A DNA stretch of 64,000 nt from JAGLOK01 sp963676355 (GTDB lineage: Bacteria; Bacillota; Clostridia; Christensenellales; UMGS416). Positions 9,243 to 18,787 of this stretch are shown here, piece after piece (within the stretch, counting starts at the first letter, position 1; the number at the start of each line of letters is the position of its first letter). The stretch lies in contig OY781093.1 in the NCBI GenBank assembly GCA_963676355.1, positions 62,001-126,000 on the forward strand, written 5' to 3'. Made by a program: the position numbers and the translations under genes. The notes below the pieces were generated by a model that searched no databases, was not told the origin of the DNA, and worked only from the letters and a program-made list of their open reading frames with translations.

Positions 9243-10541
9243 ATGACTAAAATTGCTTTTCTCGGTGCAGGCAGCACAGTGTTTGCGCGAAATGTTCTCG
9301 GCGACTGTATGCTGACTCCTGCTCTTTGCGATGCACACATCGCACTTTATGACATTGACAAAACACGCTTAGATGAATCATACAACCTGTTGACAAACAT
9401 CAACAAAAACTGCAATGATTCAAGAGCTAAGATTAAAGCATATAGCGATGCGCGTGAAGCGTTCCGCGATGCTGACTTCATTGTAAACGCCATTCAGGTT
9501 GGAGGATATGATCCATGCACAATCACAGACTTTGAAATTCCTAAAAAATATGGACTTCGCCAAACTATAGCCGACACACTGGGCATAGGCGGAATCTTCC
9601 GTGCTCTGCGCACCATCCCCGTCATGCTTGAATACGCAAAAATAATGGAAGAAGTTTGTCCTGATGTATGGCTTATAAACTACACCAATCCAATGTCTAT
9701 GCTTACTATGGCATTGCTAAAGGCGACCAAAATAAAAACAATTGGCCTATGCCACAGTGTTCAGATTTGTGCGCCTCACCTTCTTGAGGGGCTTGATATT
9801 AGTACAGATGGACTTGAATATAAAATTGCAGGCATAAACCATATGGCATGGCTTTTGGAGCTTAAAACAAACGGTAAGGATATCTATGATGAAGTACGCA
9901 CAAAAGCTCTTGCGCGTGAAGAAGAGCACAATGATATGGTGCGCTATGAAATAATGAAGCAATTTGGTTATTATGTCACAGAGTCAAGTGAGCACAACGC
10001 CGAGTACATGCCATACTTTATAAAAGACAAGTATCCAGAACTTATAGAAAAGTTTAATATACCTTTGGATGAATATCCAAGGCGGTGTATAAAGCAAATT
10101 GAAGATTGGCAAAAGCTAAAAGAAGAATTGGTTCACAATGCTGAAGTAACACACGAAAGAACCCATGAATATGCTTCATATATAATGGAAGCTATAGTTA
10201 CAAATAAACCATATAAAATCGGCGGCAACGTGCTAAATACAGGGCTTATCACAAACTTGCCTGATAACTGCTGCGTGGAAGTTCCCTGCCTTGTTGATGC
10301 GTCAGGCATAACCCCATGCTATGTTGGCGAACTGCCTCCACAACTTGCAGCTTTAAACCGCACAAATATAAATGTTCACCTGCTTACAGTCGAAGCAGCA
10401 CTCACCGGCAAAAAGGAACATATCTATCATGCTGCAATGCTTGATCCGCACACATCAAGCGAGCTTTCAATCGACGAAATTAAATCACTTGTAGATGACT
10501 TAATTGATGCCCACGGCGACTGGCTGCCCAAGTATCACTGA
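9243..10541 (+). CDS. melA: Alpha-galactosidase, glycoside hydrolase family 4
   Basis: Hydrolyses alpha-galactosides such as melibiose or raffinose by the NAD- and Mn-dependent redox mechanism of GH4. The N-terminal nucleotide-binding motif is KIAFLGAGSTVFARN. NPMSMLT, GLCHSVQ and INHMAW are the conserved substrate and metal segments. There are 432 residues from the ATG at 9243, which follows TGGAGG; starting at the TTG at 9231 would place the ribosome site inside the gene. GH4 also contains 6-phospho-glycosidases, so substrate is inferred. It overlaps the convergent aroQ stop by seven bases. Confidence 0.87.
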   Translation: MTKIAFLGAGSTVFARNVLGDCMLTPALCDAHIALYDIDKTRLDESYNLLTNINKNCNDSRAKIKAYSDAREAFRDADFIVNAIQVGGYDPCTITDFEIPKKYGLRQTIADTLGIGGIFRALRTIPVMLEYAKIMEEVCPDVWLINYTNPMSMLTMALLKATKIKTIGLCHSVQICAPHLLEGLDISTDGLEYKIAGINHMAWLLELKTNGKDIYDEVRTKALAREEEHNDMVRYEIMKQFGYYVTESSEHNAEYMPYFIKDKYPELIEKFNIPLDEYPRRCIKQIEDWQKLKEELVHNAEVTHERTHEYASYIMEAIVTNKPYKIGGNVLNTGLITNLPDNCCVEVPCLVDASGITPCYVGELPPQLAALNRTNINVHLLTVEAALTGKKEHIYHAAMLDPHTSSELSIDEIKSLVDDLIDAHGDWLPKYH

Positions 10542-10972
10542 TTTGAAATATAATCTTTAACTGCGGTCATTCCCAAGCTGTAGCTCGTGAATCCAAATCC
10601 ACTGATTTGTCCTATGCACGCGGAAGCTGTGACAGAAGTTTTTCTAAACTCTTCCCGTGCATGGATATTTGATAGATGCACCTCAACAACAGGAACTGAT
10701 ATGCCTGATATCGCATCTTTTAATGCAATGGAGTAATGCGTATATGCGCCGGGGTTTATCACAACTCCATCATACTTTGAGTCAGCTTCGTGGAGAATGT
10801 TTACAAGCTCACCTTCAACATTGTTTTGCATCAGATCGGCTTTAATCCCCATTAATTCAGCTTGTTTACTCACGTACTCACATAGAGCGTCATAATCTTT
10901 CTTTCCATATACATCAGGTTCTCTTTTGCCCAAAAGATTGATGTTTGGTCCGTTTAAAACCAGTATTTTCAT
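10535..10972 (-). CDS. aroQ: 3-dehydroquinate dehydratase, type II
   Basis: Third step of the shikimate pathway. The 145-residue protein is a typical small type II enzyme. The N-terminus has NGPNINLLGKREPDVYG with the active-site Arg and Tyr loop. NPGAYTHYSIALKDA and VEVHLSNIHAREEFR carry the catalytic Asn/His and substrate contacts. It is the last gene of the aromatic operon, one base after aroK. No terminator is visible because the convergent alpha-galactosidase gene overlaps its stop codon. Confidence 0.96.
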   Translation of the reverse strand: MKILVLNGPNINLLGKREPDVYGKKDYDALCEYVSKQAELMGIKADLMQNNVEGELVNILHEADSKYDGVVINPGAYTHYSIALKDAISGISVPVVEVHLSNIHAREEFRKTSVTASACIGQISGFGFTSYSLGMTAVKDYISNQ

Positions 10973-10973
10973 C

Positions 10974-11474
10974 TCAACTCTCCTTTATTCTATTAAGGAT
11001 ATCGTCTATCACTGAATCCAATTTTTTATTTGAGTCAATTACTATGTCGGCATATTTATTGTACAACCCAATCCTGTTATTATACAACTCATAAAGCTTT
11101 TCCTTGCCCTCGGCTAAAAGCGGGCGTGTTTTTGTCACCACATCTTTTATGATGTTTTCAACCGATCTATTCAAAAAAACAATTACGCCGCTTTTTTTGA
11201 GTGCGACCATATTTTCCTCGCGGGTTATAACTCCGCCACCTGTTGCAATCACTGCCCTTTGTTTTTTTGCGATATCTTTTATGCATGCAGTCTCACATTG
11301 TCTGAAATAATCCTCGCCACGCTCAAAAAGCTTAGGTATCTCACCAAAGCAAGACACAATTTCTTCATCCGCATCACAAAATTCATAGCCGAACTTTTGA
11401 GCCAATATCTTGCCGACAGTTGTCTTTCCGCACCCCGGCATTCCAATAAGAACTATATTTTTATTTTCCATCAT
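10974..11474 (-). CDS. aroK: Shikimate kinase
   Basis: Phosphorylates shikimate at the 3-OH. Walker A is GMPGCGKTTVGK at the N-terminus. The substrate-binding ATGGGVI lies near residue 78, and the lid carries TRPLL. The family is about 165-175 residues, as here. I choose ATG at 11474, which overlaps the end of aroE by 14 bases and has an AAGAGA-like site about ten bases upstream. The next ATG (11471) and an upstream TTG (11483) are alternatives. Confidence 0.93.
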   Translation of the reverse strand: MMENKNIVLIGMPGCGKTTVGKILAQKFGYEFCDADEEIVSCFGEIPKLFERGEDYFRQCETACIKDIAKKQRAVIATGGGVITREENMVALKKSGVIVFLNRSVENIIKDVVTKTRPLLAEGKEKLYELYNNRIGLYNKYADIVIDSNKKLDSVIDDILNRIKES

Positions 11475-12297
11475 TACATGCAATCTCTTTTTCTATGTCT
11501 AAAAATATTCTGTCTATAACACTGTCATCAATTGTAATCGAGTTCCATATCTCTTGAGCTTTCACTGCTTGTGCCACCAGCATATAGAGTCCGTTAACAT
11601 GCTTCGCCCCAAAATGCTTTGCCTTTTTTAAAAGCACAGTCTCATATGGATTGTATATCAAATCCGCAACTGCGCTAAATCCTTTTATGACATCATCGCC
11701 CAACGGACAAGCATCAACCTTTGGGTACATTCCCACGGGTGTTGTGTTAATCAACACATCAAAGCCATGATTCTCTTTTAAATCCACATATTCCTTCACT
11801 TGAACATCAGGAAACTTCTCTATTGCTTTATTTGCGCTTCGACTTATAAGCCGTATTTGTGCACACCCCGAGTTTTGCAGCAGCGCCACAACAGTTTTTG
11901 CAGAGCCGCCCGATCCCAGAACCATCACTTTTTTGCCCTCAATATCGATTCTAGCCCTTTGAAGCATCTTCTGCACACCGAAATAATCCGTGTTATATCC
12001 TTCAATGCCGCATTCTGTTGAAAGCACGGTGTTAACCGAGCCAATCTTTAATGCTTCATCTGATATTCTGTCAAGATAGGGCATAACATCATTCTTATAA
12101 GGAATAGTGACATTGAGTCCCGAAAATCCATTATCTTTGAGGCCAAGAATAAAATCGCCCACACATTCAGGCTCCTTGGGATAAAGCTTATACTCGCCCT
12201 TAAGCTGCGTATATTTAAACATCAGCTCATGTATCTGAGGCGATAAGCTGTGTCCCAGTGTTCTGCCCAAAAGTCCGTATTTTCTGTTCTCACTCAC
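11461..12297 (-). CDS. aroE: Shikimate dehydrogenase
   Basis: NADPH-dependent reduction of 3-dehydroshikimate. The N-terminal substrate domain has LSPQIHE and NVTIPYKNDV with the catalytic Lys. NTDYFG follows near residue 101. The Rossmann motif VLGSGGSAKTVVALL starts near residue 128, and NTTPVGMYP lies near 185. The 278-residue length is normal for AroE. It overlaps the end of pheA by eight bases, so translation is probably coupled. Confidence 0.95.
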   Translation of the reverse strand: MSENRKYGLLGRTLGHSLSPQIHELMFKYTQLKGEYKLYPKEPECVGDFILGLKDNGFSGLNVTIPYKNDVMPYLDRISDEALKIGSVNTVLSTECGIEGYNTDYFGVQKMLQRARIDIEGKKVMVLGSGGSAKTVVALLQNSGCAQIRLISRSANKAIEKFPDVQVKEYVDLKENHGFDVLINTTPVGMYPKVDACPLGDDVIKGFSAVADLIYNPYETVLLKKAKHFGAKHVNGLYMLVAQAVKAQEIWNSITIDDSVIDRIFLDIEKEIACNDGK

Positions 12298-13411
12298 TTC
12301 TGCAGCTCCTGTAATTGCCCAGCATCTTAACCTCTGTGCAATAACTATTTATCTCTTCTAATGCAAGCTTCACATTTTCATCACCTAAGTTTCCTGAAAA
12401 ATCCACGTGAAATCTATACTGCCATGGCACATTGGCTATTGGTCTGGAAAAAAGCTGCATCATGTTAAGCCCGTGCTTTGAAAAAATGTCCAGCAATCCA
12501 AACAATGCGCCCGGCTTATGCTCAATGGAGCAGATAATCGAAATCTTGTCTGCATCCACCACTTCTTCACTCTCTTTTGCAATAACCACAAATCTTGTAT
12601 AATTGCTGTTATTGCTTTGAATGTCTTCTGCCAGAATGTTTAGCCCATACATCTTTGCTGAGCGCTTGGATGCGATGGCAGCAACGGTTATATCGTCCAT
12701 TTGAGATACTTGCTTTGCAGCATGCGCCGTGCTTTGAGTGGGCACTTCATCTATCTTATGCCTACGCAAAAAGTCATCGCACTGCTCGAGTGGTTGCGGG
12801 TGCGACAACACTTTTTTTATGTTGCCCAAGCTGCTTTTTGCCTGCCCCAAAAGGAAATGACGAATCTTTACTATATGCTCGCCCACAATTTTTACATCAT
12901 GCGTAACAAGGAAATCCACCGTCTGGTTTACGCTTCCGGTTGATGAGTTTTCAACAGGTATAATTGCCATGTCATATATCCCATCTTCAACTTTTTTTAT
13001 AATCTCGCTGAATGTATGAACGCTTATAGCGTTAACATCATCTTTGAAATATTCAGACACCGCCTGCTCTGAAAATGATCCGGGCAAGCCCAAGTATGCA
13101 ACGGTTGGTGTTTTATGCCTTAACGAAGGCGCTCTGCCTGTCACTTTGCTTATGATGTCATGCTGCATCTCGCTGCTTATGGCAATCATGGATTCAACAA
13201 ACTTTTTTGTATATTCCTTATATTCAGGGCTTACGTTAAGGAGTGCTTGATCAATCACCTGCTTTTCGCGGGTCTTGTCAAACACCTTTTTGTTGTTTTC
13301 TATCTTATATTCGGCAACCTCTTTAACAAAATCCATCCTTTTAATAAAAAGATCAACCATCTCGCTGTTTACAGCATCAATATTTTTTCTTATCTTGTTT
13401 AAGTCCATCAT
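12290..13411 (-). CDS. pheA: Bifunctional chorismate mutase / prephenate dehydratase (P-protein)
   Basis: Makes phenylpyruvate from chorismate via prephenate. An AroQ-type chorismate mutase occupies residues 1-90 (LNKIRKNIDAVNSEMVDLF at the start). Prephenate dehydratase spans about 105-285, beginning VAYLGLPGSFSEQAV and including the NYTRFVVIA motif. An ACT domain spans about 290-365, with SIEHKPGALFGLLDIFSKHG. The family ESRP Phe-binding motif appears as FSRP. The ACT domain predicts allosteric Phe inhibition, complementing transcriptional control at the head of the operon. It overlaps aroC by four bases. Confidence 0.95.
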   Translation of the reverse strand: MMDLNKIRKNIDAVNSEMVDLFIKRMDFVKEVAEYKIENNKKVFDKTREKQVIDQALLNVSPEYKEYTKKFVESMIAISSEMQHDIISKVTGRAPSLRHKTPTVAYLGLPGSFSEQAVSEYFKDDVNAISVHTFSEIIKKVEDGIYDMAIIPVENSSTGSVNQTVDFLVTHDVKIVGEHIVKIRHFLLGQAKSSLGNIKKVLSHPQPLEQCDDFLRRHKIDEVPTQSTAHAAKQVSQMDDITVAAIASKRSAKMYGLNILAEDIQSNNSNYTRFVVIAKESEEVVDADKISIICSIEHKPGALFGLLDIFSKHGLNMMQLFSRPIANVPWQYRFHVDFSGNLGDENVKLALEEINSYCTEVKMLGNYRSCRSE

Positions 13412-14502
13412 ATTCTCCTGGTCGAGCGCTCCATCATGCAGTCCAGCACAGCTATTGCAACAGCAGATTCTATAACAGGCACTGCGCGCGGCACGATGCA
13501 GGGATCATGCCTTCCTTCCACCTTGAGTTTTTCTTCTTCGCCCGTCTTAAGATTCACTGTGTTTTGCTCTTTTCCAATTGAAGCTGTAGGCTTTATTGCC
13601 GCTCTTACTATTATCGGCATAGAATTTGTGATACCGCCTATTATTCCGCCATTGTTGTTTGTAGCTGTCTCAATACCGTTATAGGTCATAATATATTCAT
13701 CGTTTGATTCACTGCCATGCATATCGCTTATTGCAAATCCACTGCCAAATTCCACTCCCTTTACAGCAGGAACCGAAAACAGCATGGAAGACATAATGCT
13801 CTCCACGCTTTCAAACATTGGCGAGCCTATGCCAGCGGGAAGTCCTGTAACCGCGCACTCTATAACGCCGCCCACTGAATCCTCATCTTCTTTTGCAAGC
13901 GCTATTGCTTCTTTCATTTTTTCGCCCGCCTCATCACTTATGGTCGCAAAAGGCTTGGCTACAAGTTCATCCATCAAAATATCTTTTATGCGCACCTTGT
14001 CAAAAGGTGTGTCATCTATCTTTGCTATCCTTTTTATGTGCGCGGCTATTTTCACATTTTTCTGAGCCAAAATCTGCCTTGCAATAGATCCTGCAAGGAC
14101 AATGTTTGAAGTCAGGCGCCCTGAGAAGTGCCCGCTTCCGCGTCTATCCTCAAAGCCCCCATATCTTGCGCGCCCCGAGTAATCTGCATGTCCCGGTCTC
14201 GGGAGATATTTAAGATTGTCATAATCCTCCGAGCGTCTGTCTTTGCCGGGGATTACAATGCAAAGCGGTGTGCCTGTCGTTCGCCCATTGTGCCATCCGC
14301 TTAATACATCAAATTCGTCATCTTCTTTTCTGGGAGTGGACCATTCGTTTTGTCCAGGTGCGCGCCGCTTCATGTGATGCGCTACCTCATTAAAGTCAAT
14401 TACCAATCCCGAAGGAAGATTGTCAATTACCACACCCACTGCAACTCCGTGCGATTCTCCGAATATGGATACCTTGAAATTTCTGCCCCACATGCTACTC
14501 AT
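13408..14502 (-). CDS. aroC: Chorismate synthase
   Basis: Converts EPSP to chorismate with reduced FMN. Characteristic blocks are GESHGVAVGVVIDNLPSG at the N-terminus, RPGHADYSGRARYGG, and EDRRGSGHFSGRLT around residues 117-140. The 364-residue length fits the family. It overlaps both neighbours (aroA upstream, pheA downstream) by four bases, a compact operon arrangement. Confidence 0.96.
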   Translation of the reverse strand: MSSMWGRNFKVSIFGESHGVAVGVVIDNLPSGLVIDFNEVAHHMKRRAPGQNEWSTPRKEDDEFDVLSGWHNGRTTGTPLCIVIPGKDRRSEDYDNLKYLPRPGHADYSGRARYGGFEDRRGSGHFSGRLTSNIVLAGSIARQILAQKNVKIAAHIKRIAKIDDTPFDKVRIKDILMDELVAKPFATISDEAGEKMKEAIALAKEDEDSVGGVIECAVTGLPAGIGSPMFESVESIMSSMLFSVPAVKGVEFGSGFAISDMHGSESNDEYIMTYNGIETATNNNGGIIGGITNSMPIIVRAAIKPTASIGKEQNTVNLKTGEEEKLKVEGRHDPCIVPRAVPVIESAVAIAVLDCMMERSTRRI

Positions 14503-15764
14503 ACTATTTTGCCTCCTAAATCAACAAAATCCTCCCAAAAAGAAGGATAAGATTTCTTTACACTCATCTCGTCGGTAAGATTTACTTCGCCCTTGCACTT
14601 TGCAGACACCGCGCCCACCATCATAGCTATCCTATGGTCATTTTGTGCATGTGCGCTTCCACCTGCCAGCTCACGTTTACCGTCTATTATCATGCCATCA
14701 TCTGTTGGTGTCACATCTGCCCCAAGTGCATTTAGTGCATTTGTAACAGACATAATCCTGTCGGATTCTTTAACCTTCAAGCGCTCACCGCCGATTATCT
14801 TGCTCTTTCCCTCTGCCACCGACATTGCAGCCGCTATTGCAGGAGCTAGGTCGGGACATTGAGAAACGTCGCAATCAGAAGCAATAAGTTTTGATTTTTT
14901 TGCTTCAAGCAAAGAATTATTCCATTTTATATCAGCGTTCATCTTTTGCAAAATATCAATTATCGCCATATCGCCCTGCAAAGAGTTTTCATTAAGCCCT
15001 TGGATTTTAACGCCATCTCCCATGATTCCTTCAAGAATTAAAAATGCCGCTTGCGACCAATCACCTTCAACCTCATAATCTGCCGCCTTATATTGTTGCC
15101 CGCCGGGCACTAAAAATCCATCATCAGTCTTTTTAACTATAACACCAAAGTGCTCAAGCATTTCTACAGTTAAATCCACATATCTTTTTGATTCAAATTT
15201 ACCTGTGATTTTTATCTCAGATTCCCCCTCCAAAAGAGGAAGTGCAAAAAGCAGCCCTGTTATAAACTGAGAACTTACATTGCCGGGAACTTCATAAAGT
15301 CCGCTTTTAAGTTTCCCTGAAACCTCAAGCGGCAGACTATTTTTGCCCTGAATCCACTTTATTTGTTTTGCGCAAAATAAATCTTTGTACACTCCAAGCG
15401 GCCTCTCAGGCAAAAGCCCACTTCCCGTAAAACTTCCACCGCCAGCCACAGCCAATGCTATGGGTATTAAAAAACGCAATGAAGAACCAGATTCATTGCA
15501 GTATATATCAGGCATTTCATTGCTTCTTTTTTTGCCTATTCCACGTATTTTAAGCATGTTGCGCTTGCTGCTGGAAAGAACAACTATCTCAGCACCCAGC
15601 TTACGCATAGCATCTATAGTAACTTTCATATCCTCTGAAAGCTCAATGTTTGTTACAACACTCTCTTTTTCCGCAAAGGATGCACAGATAATCGCCCTGT
15701 GCGCCATGCTTTTAGATGGAGGCGCAGTTGCTTTGCCCTTTAATTTTGTCGGATAGATTATCAT
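14499..15764 (-). CDS. aroA: EPSP synthase (3-phosphoshikimate 1-carboxyvinyltransferase)
   Basis: Joins PEP to shikimate-3-phosphate. Family motifs are KGKATAPPSKSMAHRA at the N-terminus, LLPERPLGVYKDL, KVKESDRI and QNDHRIAMM near the C-terminus. In the PEP/glyphosate loop the sequence is SGSSLRFL. By my hand alignment, Phe stands where the enterobacterial enzyme has Pro101. Whether this lowers glyphosate sensitivity is inference. 421 residues, overlapping aroB and aroC by four bases each. Confidence 0.95.
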   Translation of the reverse strand: MIIYPTKLKGKATAPPSKSMAHRAIICASFAEKESVVTNIELSEDMKVTIDAMRKLGAEIVVLSSSKRNMLKIRGIGKKRSNEMPDIYCNESGSSLRFLIPIALAVAGGGSFTGSGLLPERPLGVYKDLFCAKQIKWIQGKNSLPLEVSGKLKSGLYEVPGNVSSQFITGLLFALPLLEGESEIKITGKFESKRYVDLTVEMLEHFGVIVKKTDDGFLVPGGQQYKAADYEVEGDWSQAAFLILEGIMGDGVKIQGLNENSLQGDMAIIDILQKMNADIKWNNSLLEAKKSKLIASDCDVSQCPDLAPAIAAAMSVAEGKSKIIGGERLKVKESDRIMSVTNALNALGADVTPTDDGMIIDGKRELAGGSAHAQNDHRIAMMVGAVSAKCKGEVNLTDEMSVKKSYPSFWEDFVDLGGKIV

Positions 15765-16816
15765 ATAAGATCTCCGATTTGAGATATGGGTACTTTGTGA
15801 ATCATAGCCTTGCCAATCTTTTCAATAAGCACTACATTAAGCTCACCGTCGCGTATCTTTTTATCACGCGCCATCACTTCAACAAGCTTTTGCTTATCAG
15901 CGTCCGTGTCATATGGAAGGCCGAACGCGGACGACACTTTTTTTATCCTGTCGGATGTTCCTATCTCTGTGATGTTTAAATTTTCGCCAAGTTTTGAAAA
16001 GACCGTCATTCCAACAGCCACAGCCTGTCCATGTGTCATGGTGTTTCCCGGTTGTTTTTCTATGGCATGCCCCAAAGTGTGCCCGAAGTTTAATATCATG
16101 CGAAGTCCATTGTCCAGCTCGTCTTGGCGCACAACATCCGCCTTTATCTTGCAGCAGCTTGCAACAATTTCATCAATAATTTCAATAGCCTTTTTTCTGC
16201 CTCCGTTTTTTTCTATCAACTCAAAGAGCTTTGCATCCGCTATCGCACCGGTTTTAATGGCTTCTGCCATACCGCTTGCAAAGTCCTCATCTTTTAAAGT
16301 TTTTAATGTATCAGAGTCAATAATGACCAATGCAGGGTGATAGAAAGCGCCCACTAAGTTTTTCCCCGAACTCAAATTAACCGCCACTTTGCCACCGATG
16401 GAGCTATCCACCTGCGCAAGCAATGTGGTGGGTATCTGAACAAAACCAACACCACGAAGATATGTGGCAGCGGCATACCCAGCAAGGTCTCCTATAACCC
16501 CTCCGCCAAGCGAAACTATAACGTCGCTTTTTTGTATGCCGAGTTTTACAAGCTCATCATATACACGAAGCAGTTTCTCATGCGTCTTTGTCTTCTCACC
16601 TGCAGGCAGAACAATAGTTTCAACACAAACGTCTTCCTGCTTTAAGCTTTTGATGACTTTGCCGCCATACAGAGGATAAACATTTTCATCGGAAATAATC
16701 ACTGCTTTCGCCTTAGGATATGCTTTTTTTATATATTTACCAGAATGATTAAGTGTTCCGCGTTCTATATAAAGCGGATATTTTGTGTGCCCAACATCAA
16801 CAGTTATTTCCGGCAT
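15761..16816 (-). CDS. aroB: 3-dehydroquinate synthase
   Basis: NAD- and divalent-metal-dependent cyclisation of DAHP to dehydroquinate. The NAD-binding segment is SLGGGVIGDLAGYAAATYLRG-like (residues about 101-121). PTTLLAQVDSSIGGK and NFGHTLGHAIE give the metal and substrate ligands. 351 residues, normal for the family. Its start overlaps the end of tyrA by 20 bases. Confidence 0.95.
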   Translation of the reverse strand: MPEITVDVGHTKYPLYIERGTLNHSGKYIKKAYPKAKAVIISDENVYPLYGGKVIKSLKQEDVCVETIVLPAGEKTKTHEKLLRVYDELVKLGIQKSDVIVSLGGGVIGDLAGYAAATYLRGVGFVQIPTTLLAQVDSSIGGKVAVNLSSGKNLVGAFYHPALVIIDSDTLKTLKDEDFASGMAEAIKTGAIADAKLFELIEKNGGRKKAIEIIDEIVASCCKIKADVVRQDELDNGLRMILNFGHTLGHAIEKQPGNTMTHGQAVAVGMTVFSKLGENLNITEIGTSDRIKKVSSAFGLPYDTDADKQKLVEVMARDKKIRDGELNVVLIEKIGKAMIHKVPISQIGDLI

Positions 16817-17663
16817 CGTAATTCTCCTTGATTTGCGCTGCCTTTTTCATATATTTTTTCAACGCATCTCTGTCTTTTTTTTCTATGTCTTCTATTATAA
16901 CTTCAAGTCCATCTTTTAAGCTTCTAAGCTCAGCCGCTAGTTTTTCGCTATTTTCACAAAAAAGCTCCGCCCACATCACTTCATTGATGCTTGCAACCCT
17001 AGACACATCTCTAAAGCTGCCGCCTGCAAAGGGTTTTACATCTCTGCCCCGTGATTCATGCATATAGGCAACTGCCAAAGCATGTGGTATCTGGCTCGTA
17101 AAAGCAATGTACTCATCATGTTTTTGAGGGGTTGAGATTACAATGTTTTTTGCTCCCAGAAGCTTTGCAAATGCTTTAACCTTATCCACAAAAACATCTT
17201 CCGTTTTTTTAAGAGGTGTGATGATATAATTGCACCCTGCAAATAGCGTATCAAACGAGCAATCATATCCTTTGCGCTCACTCCCTGCCATAGGATGTCC
17301 CGGTATAAAATGAATATCATCCCTTGTAATTGTTACGCCATCCACCACCGGTGTTTTAACTCCGCAGATATCAGTTATGATTGCACCGCTTTTAAAACAA
17401 TTTTCATTTTCATTTATAAACTTCACGGCAAGTTCAGGATATAAGCAAATCACAACAAAATCAGCTTCTTTTACAGCCTGCTCCGGGCTTTCATATCCTT
17501 TTGATATTACGCCATCTGCCAGAGCCTTTGAAAGAACTTCCGGGTTCTTGTCAAAAGCTGTGACATCACCTGTATTTTTGCTATTTAAAGCTTTGGCTAT
17601 GGAGCCACCCATAAGCCCAAGGCCGACAATTAATATCGTTTTGCCGCTAAAGTCATCTACCAT
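16797..17663 (-). CDS. tyrA: Prephenate dehydrogenase
   Basis: Oxidative decarboxylation of prephenate toward tyrosine. The Rossmann motif ILIVGLGLMGGSIAKAL is near the N-terminus. GHPMAGSE with the catalytic His lies near residue 126, and DVSRVA near 217. At 288 residues there is no room for a C-terminal ACT domain, so allosteric Tyr control is not evident in this enzyme. It overlaps the DAHP synthase gene by seven bases. Substrate could also be arogenate. Confidence 0.92.
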   Translation of the reverse strand: MVDDFSGKTILIVGLGLMGGSIAKALNSKNTGDVTAFDKNPEVLSKALADGVISKGYESPEQAVKEADFVVICLYPELAVKFINENENCFKSGAIITDICGVKTPVVDGVTITRDDIHFIPGHPMAGSERKGYDCSFDTLFAGCNYIITPLKKTEDVFVDKVKAFAKLLGAKNIVISTPQKHDEYIAFTSQIPHALAVAYMHESRGRDVKPFAGGSFRDVSRVASINEVMWAELFCENSEKLAAELRSLKDGLEVIIEDIEKKDRDALKKYMKKAAQIKENYDAGNNC

Positions 17664-18700
17664 TGCGGTTCAACCTTTTTCTTTGGCCCGATTGTCTTGC
17701 CTTCTGTTCTTGCAAGAATTTCAATCTCTTTCATGATAGTCGTAAATTTCTTTGGTTTTAACGACTGTCCGCCATCGCTCATTGCATGTTCGGGATCCGG
17801 ATGAACTTCAACTGTAACACCATCAGCACCCACCACAACAGCAGCCTTCGCTAATGGTTCCACGAGCCACCAGATGCCGCCTGCATGCGATGGATCAACT
17901 ATCACAGGAAGATGGCTCAGCCTCTTTGCAACGGGCACAGCGCTTATGTCAAGCGTGTTTCTCGTGTAGTTTTCAAATGTACGTATTCCACGCTCGCATA
18001 ATATAACATTGGGATTGCCCTCAGACATTATATACTCTGCGCTCATAAGCCACTCTTCAATGGTTGCAACCATGCCGCGCTTTAAGAGTATTGGAGTTTT
18101 TGTTTTGCCCAACTCTTTTAGAAGCTGAAAGTTTTGCATGTTGCGTGCACCCACTTGGATGACATCGACATTTTCAACAAAAAGGTCTATCATGTCAGCC
18201 GAGAGAATTTCGGTTACAATGGGCAGCCCCGTTTCCGCTCTTGCCGCCTGAAGATATTTTATACCCTCAACGCCAAGCCCTTGGAAGCTGTAAGGAGAAG
18301 TTCTTGGCTTGAATGCACCTCCGCGCAGCATTGTAGCTCCCGAAGCTTTAACAAGCTTTGCAACGCTTACTATCTGCTCTTCGCTTTCAACAGAGCACGG
18401 CCCTGCCATCACTGTAAATTCATCCCCACCTACGGTGTAGTCGCCAACTTTTATCACAGTGTCATCGTGGTGAAAGAGCCTGTTTGCGCGTTTATATGGT
18501 TCCTGCACCCTGATTATTTTGTGCACTATGTCGCTTGCTTCTATGCTGGATTTTTCGATTCCGGCAGTGTTGCCGATAAGCGCGAGAACAGTGTAGTCAA
18601 CTCCGTTGTTTCTTTGGATTGCAACTCCCATGTTCTCAATGATTTCTATAAGATGTAAAATCTTATTTTCCGGTGAACCCGGTTTTAGCATAACTATCAT
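17657..18700 (-). CDS. aroF: DAHP synthase, AroF/type I-beta, first gene of the aro operon
   Basis: Condenses PEP and erythrose-4-phosphate, committing carbon to the shikimate pathway. The N-terminal ferredoxin-like regulatory domain (about 1-70, starting MIVMLKPGSPENK) precedes the KDSA/DAHP barrel. The barrel carries AGPCSVES, GGAFKPRTSPYSFQG, GARNMQNF and DPSHAGG. The regulatory domain is the type that can give Tyr or Phe feedback. AAAGGAAC lies before the ATG. It heads the nine-gene operon and sits directly behind an attenuator with a Phe-rich leader peptide. It is strongly similar to the next gene upstream along its full length. Confidence 0.95.
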   Translation of the reverse strand: MIVMLKPGSPENKILHLIEIIENMGVAIQRNNGVDYTVLALIGNTAGIEKSSIEASDIVHKIIRVQEPYKRANRLFHHDDTVIKVGDYTVGGDEFTVMAGPCSVESEEQIVSVAKLVKASGATMLRGGAFKPRTSPYSFQGLGVEGIKYLQAARAETGLPIVTEILSADMIDLFVENVDVIQVGARNMQNFQLLKELGKTKTPILLKRGMVATIEEWLMSAEYIMSEGNPNVILCERGIRTFENYTRNTLDISAVPVAKRLSHLPVIVDPSHAGGIWWLVEPLAKAAVVVGADGVTVEVHPDPEHAMSDGGQSLKPKKFTTIMKEIEILARTEGKTIGPKKKVEPQW

Positions 18701-18730
18701 AATTTTGTTCCTTTCAGCCTTTACTATTAT

Positions 18731-18763
18731 ATCAAAAAAGGGAACTCATTCCGAGTTCCCTTT
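18731..18763 (-). terminator. Attenuator terminator ahead of the aro operon
   Basis: On the minus strand an 11-bp perfect stem (AAAGGGAACTC with GAGTTCCCTTT, five-base loop) is followed by T-rich sequence, and ends about 30 bases before the DAHP synthase start. A competing antiterminator is visible. TTCCGAG near the end of the leader peptide (complement of 18796-18802) can pair with CTCGGAA in the terminator 5' arm and loop (complement of 18749-18755). One bulge would extend the pairing by three more pairs. Confidence 0.85.
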
Positions 18764-18787
18764 GATTATCTTTGTTTAAGTAATAAG

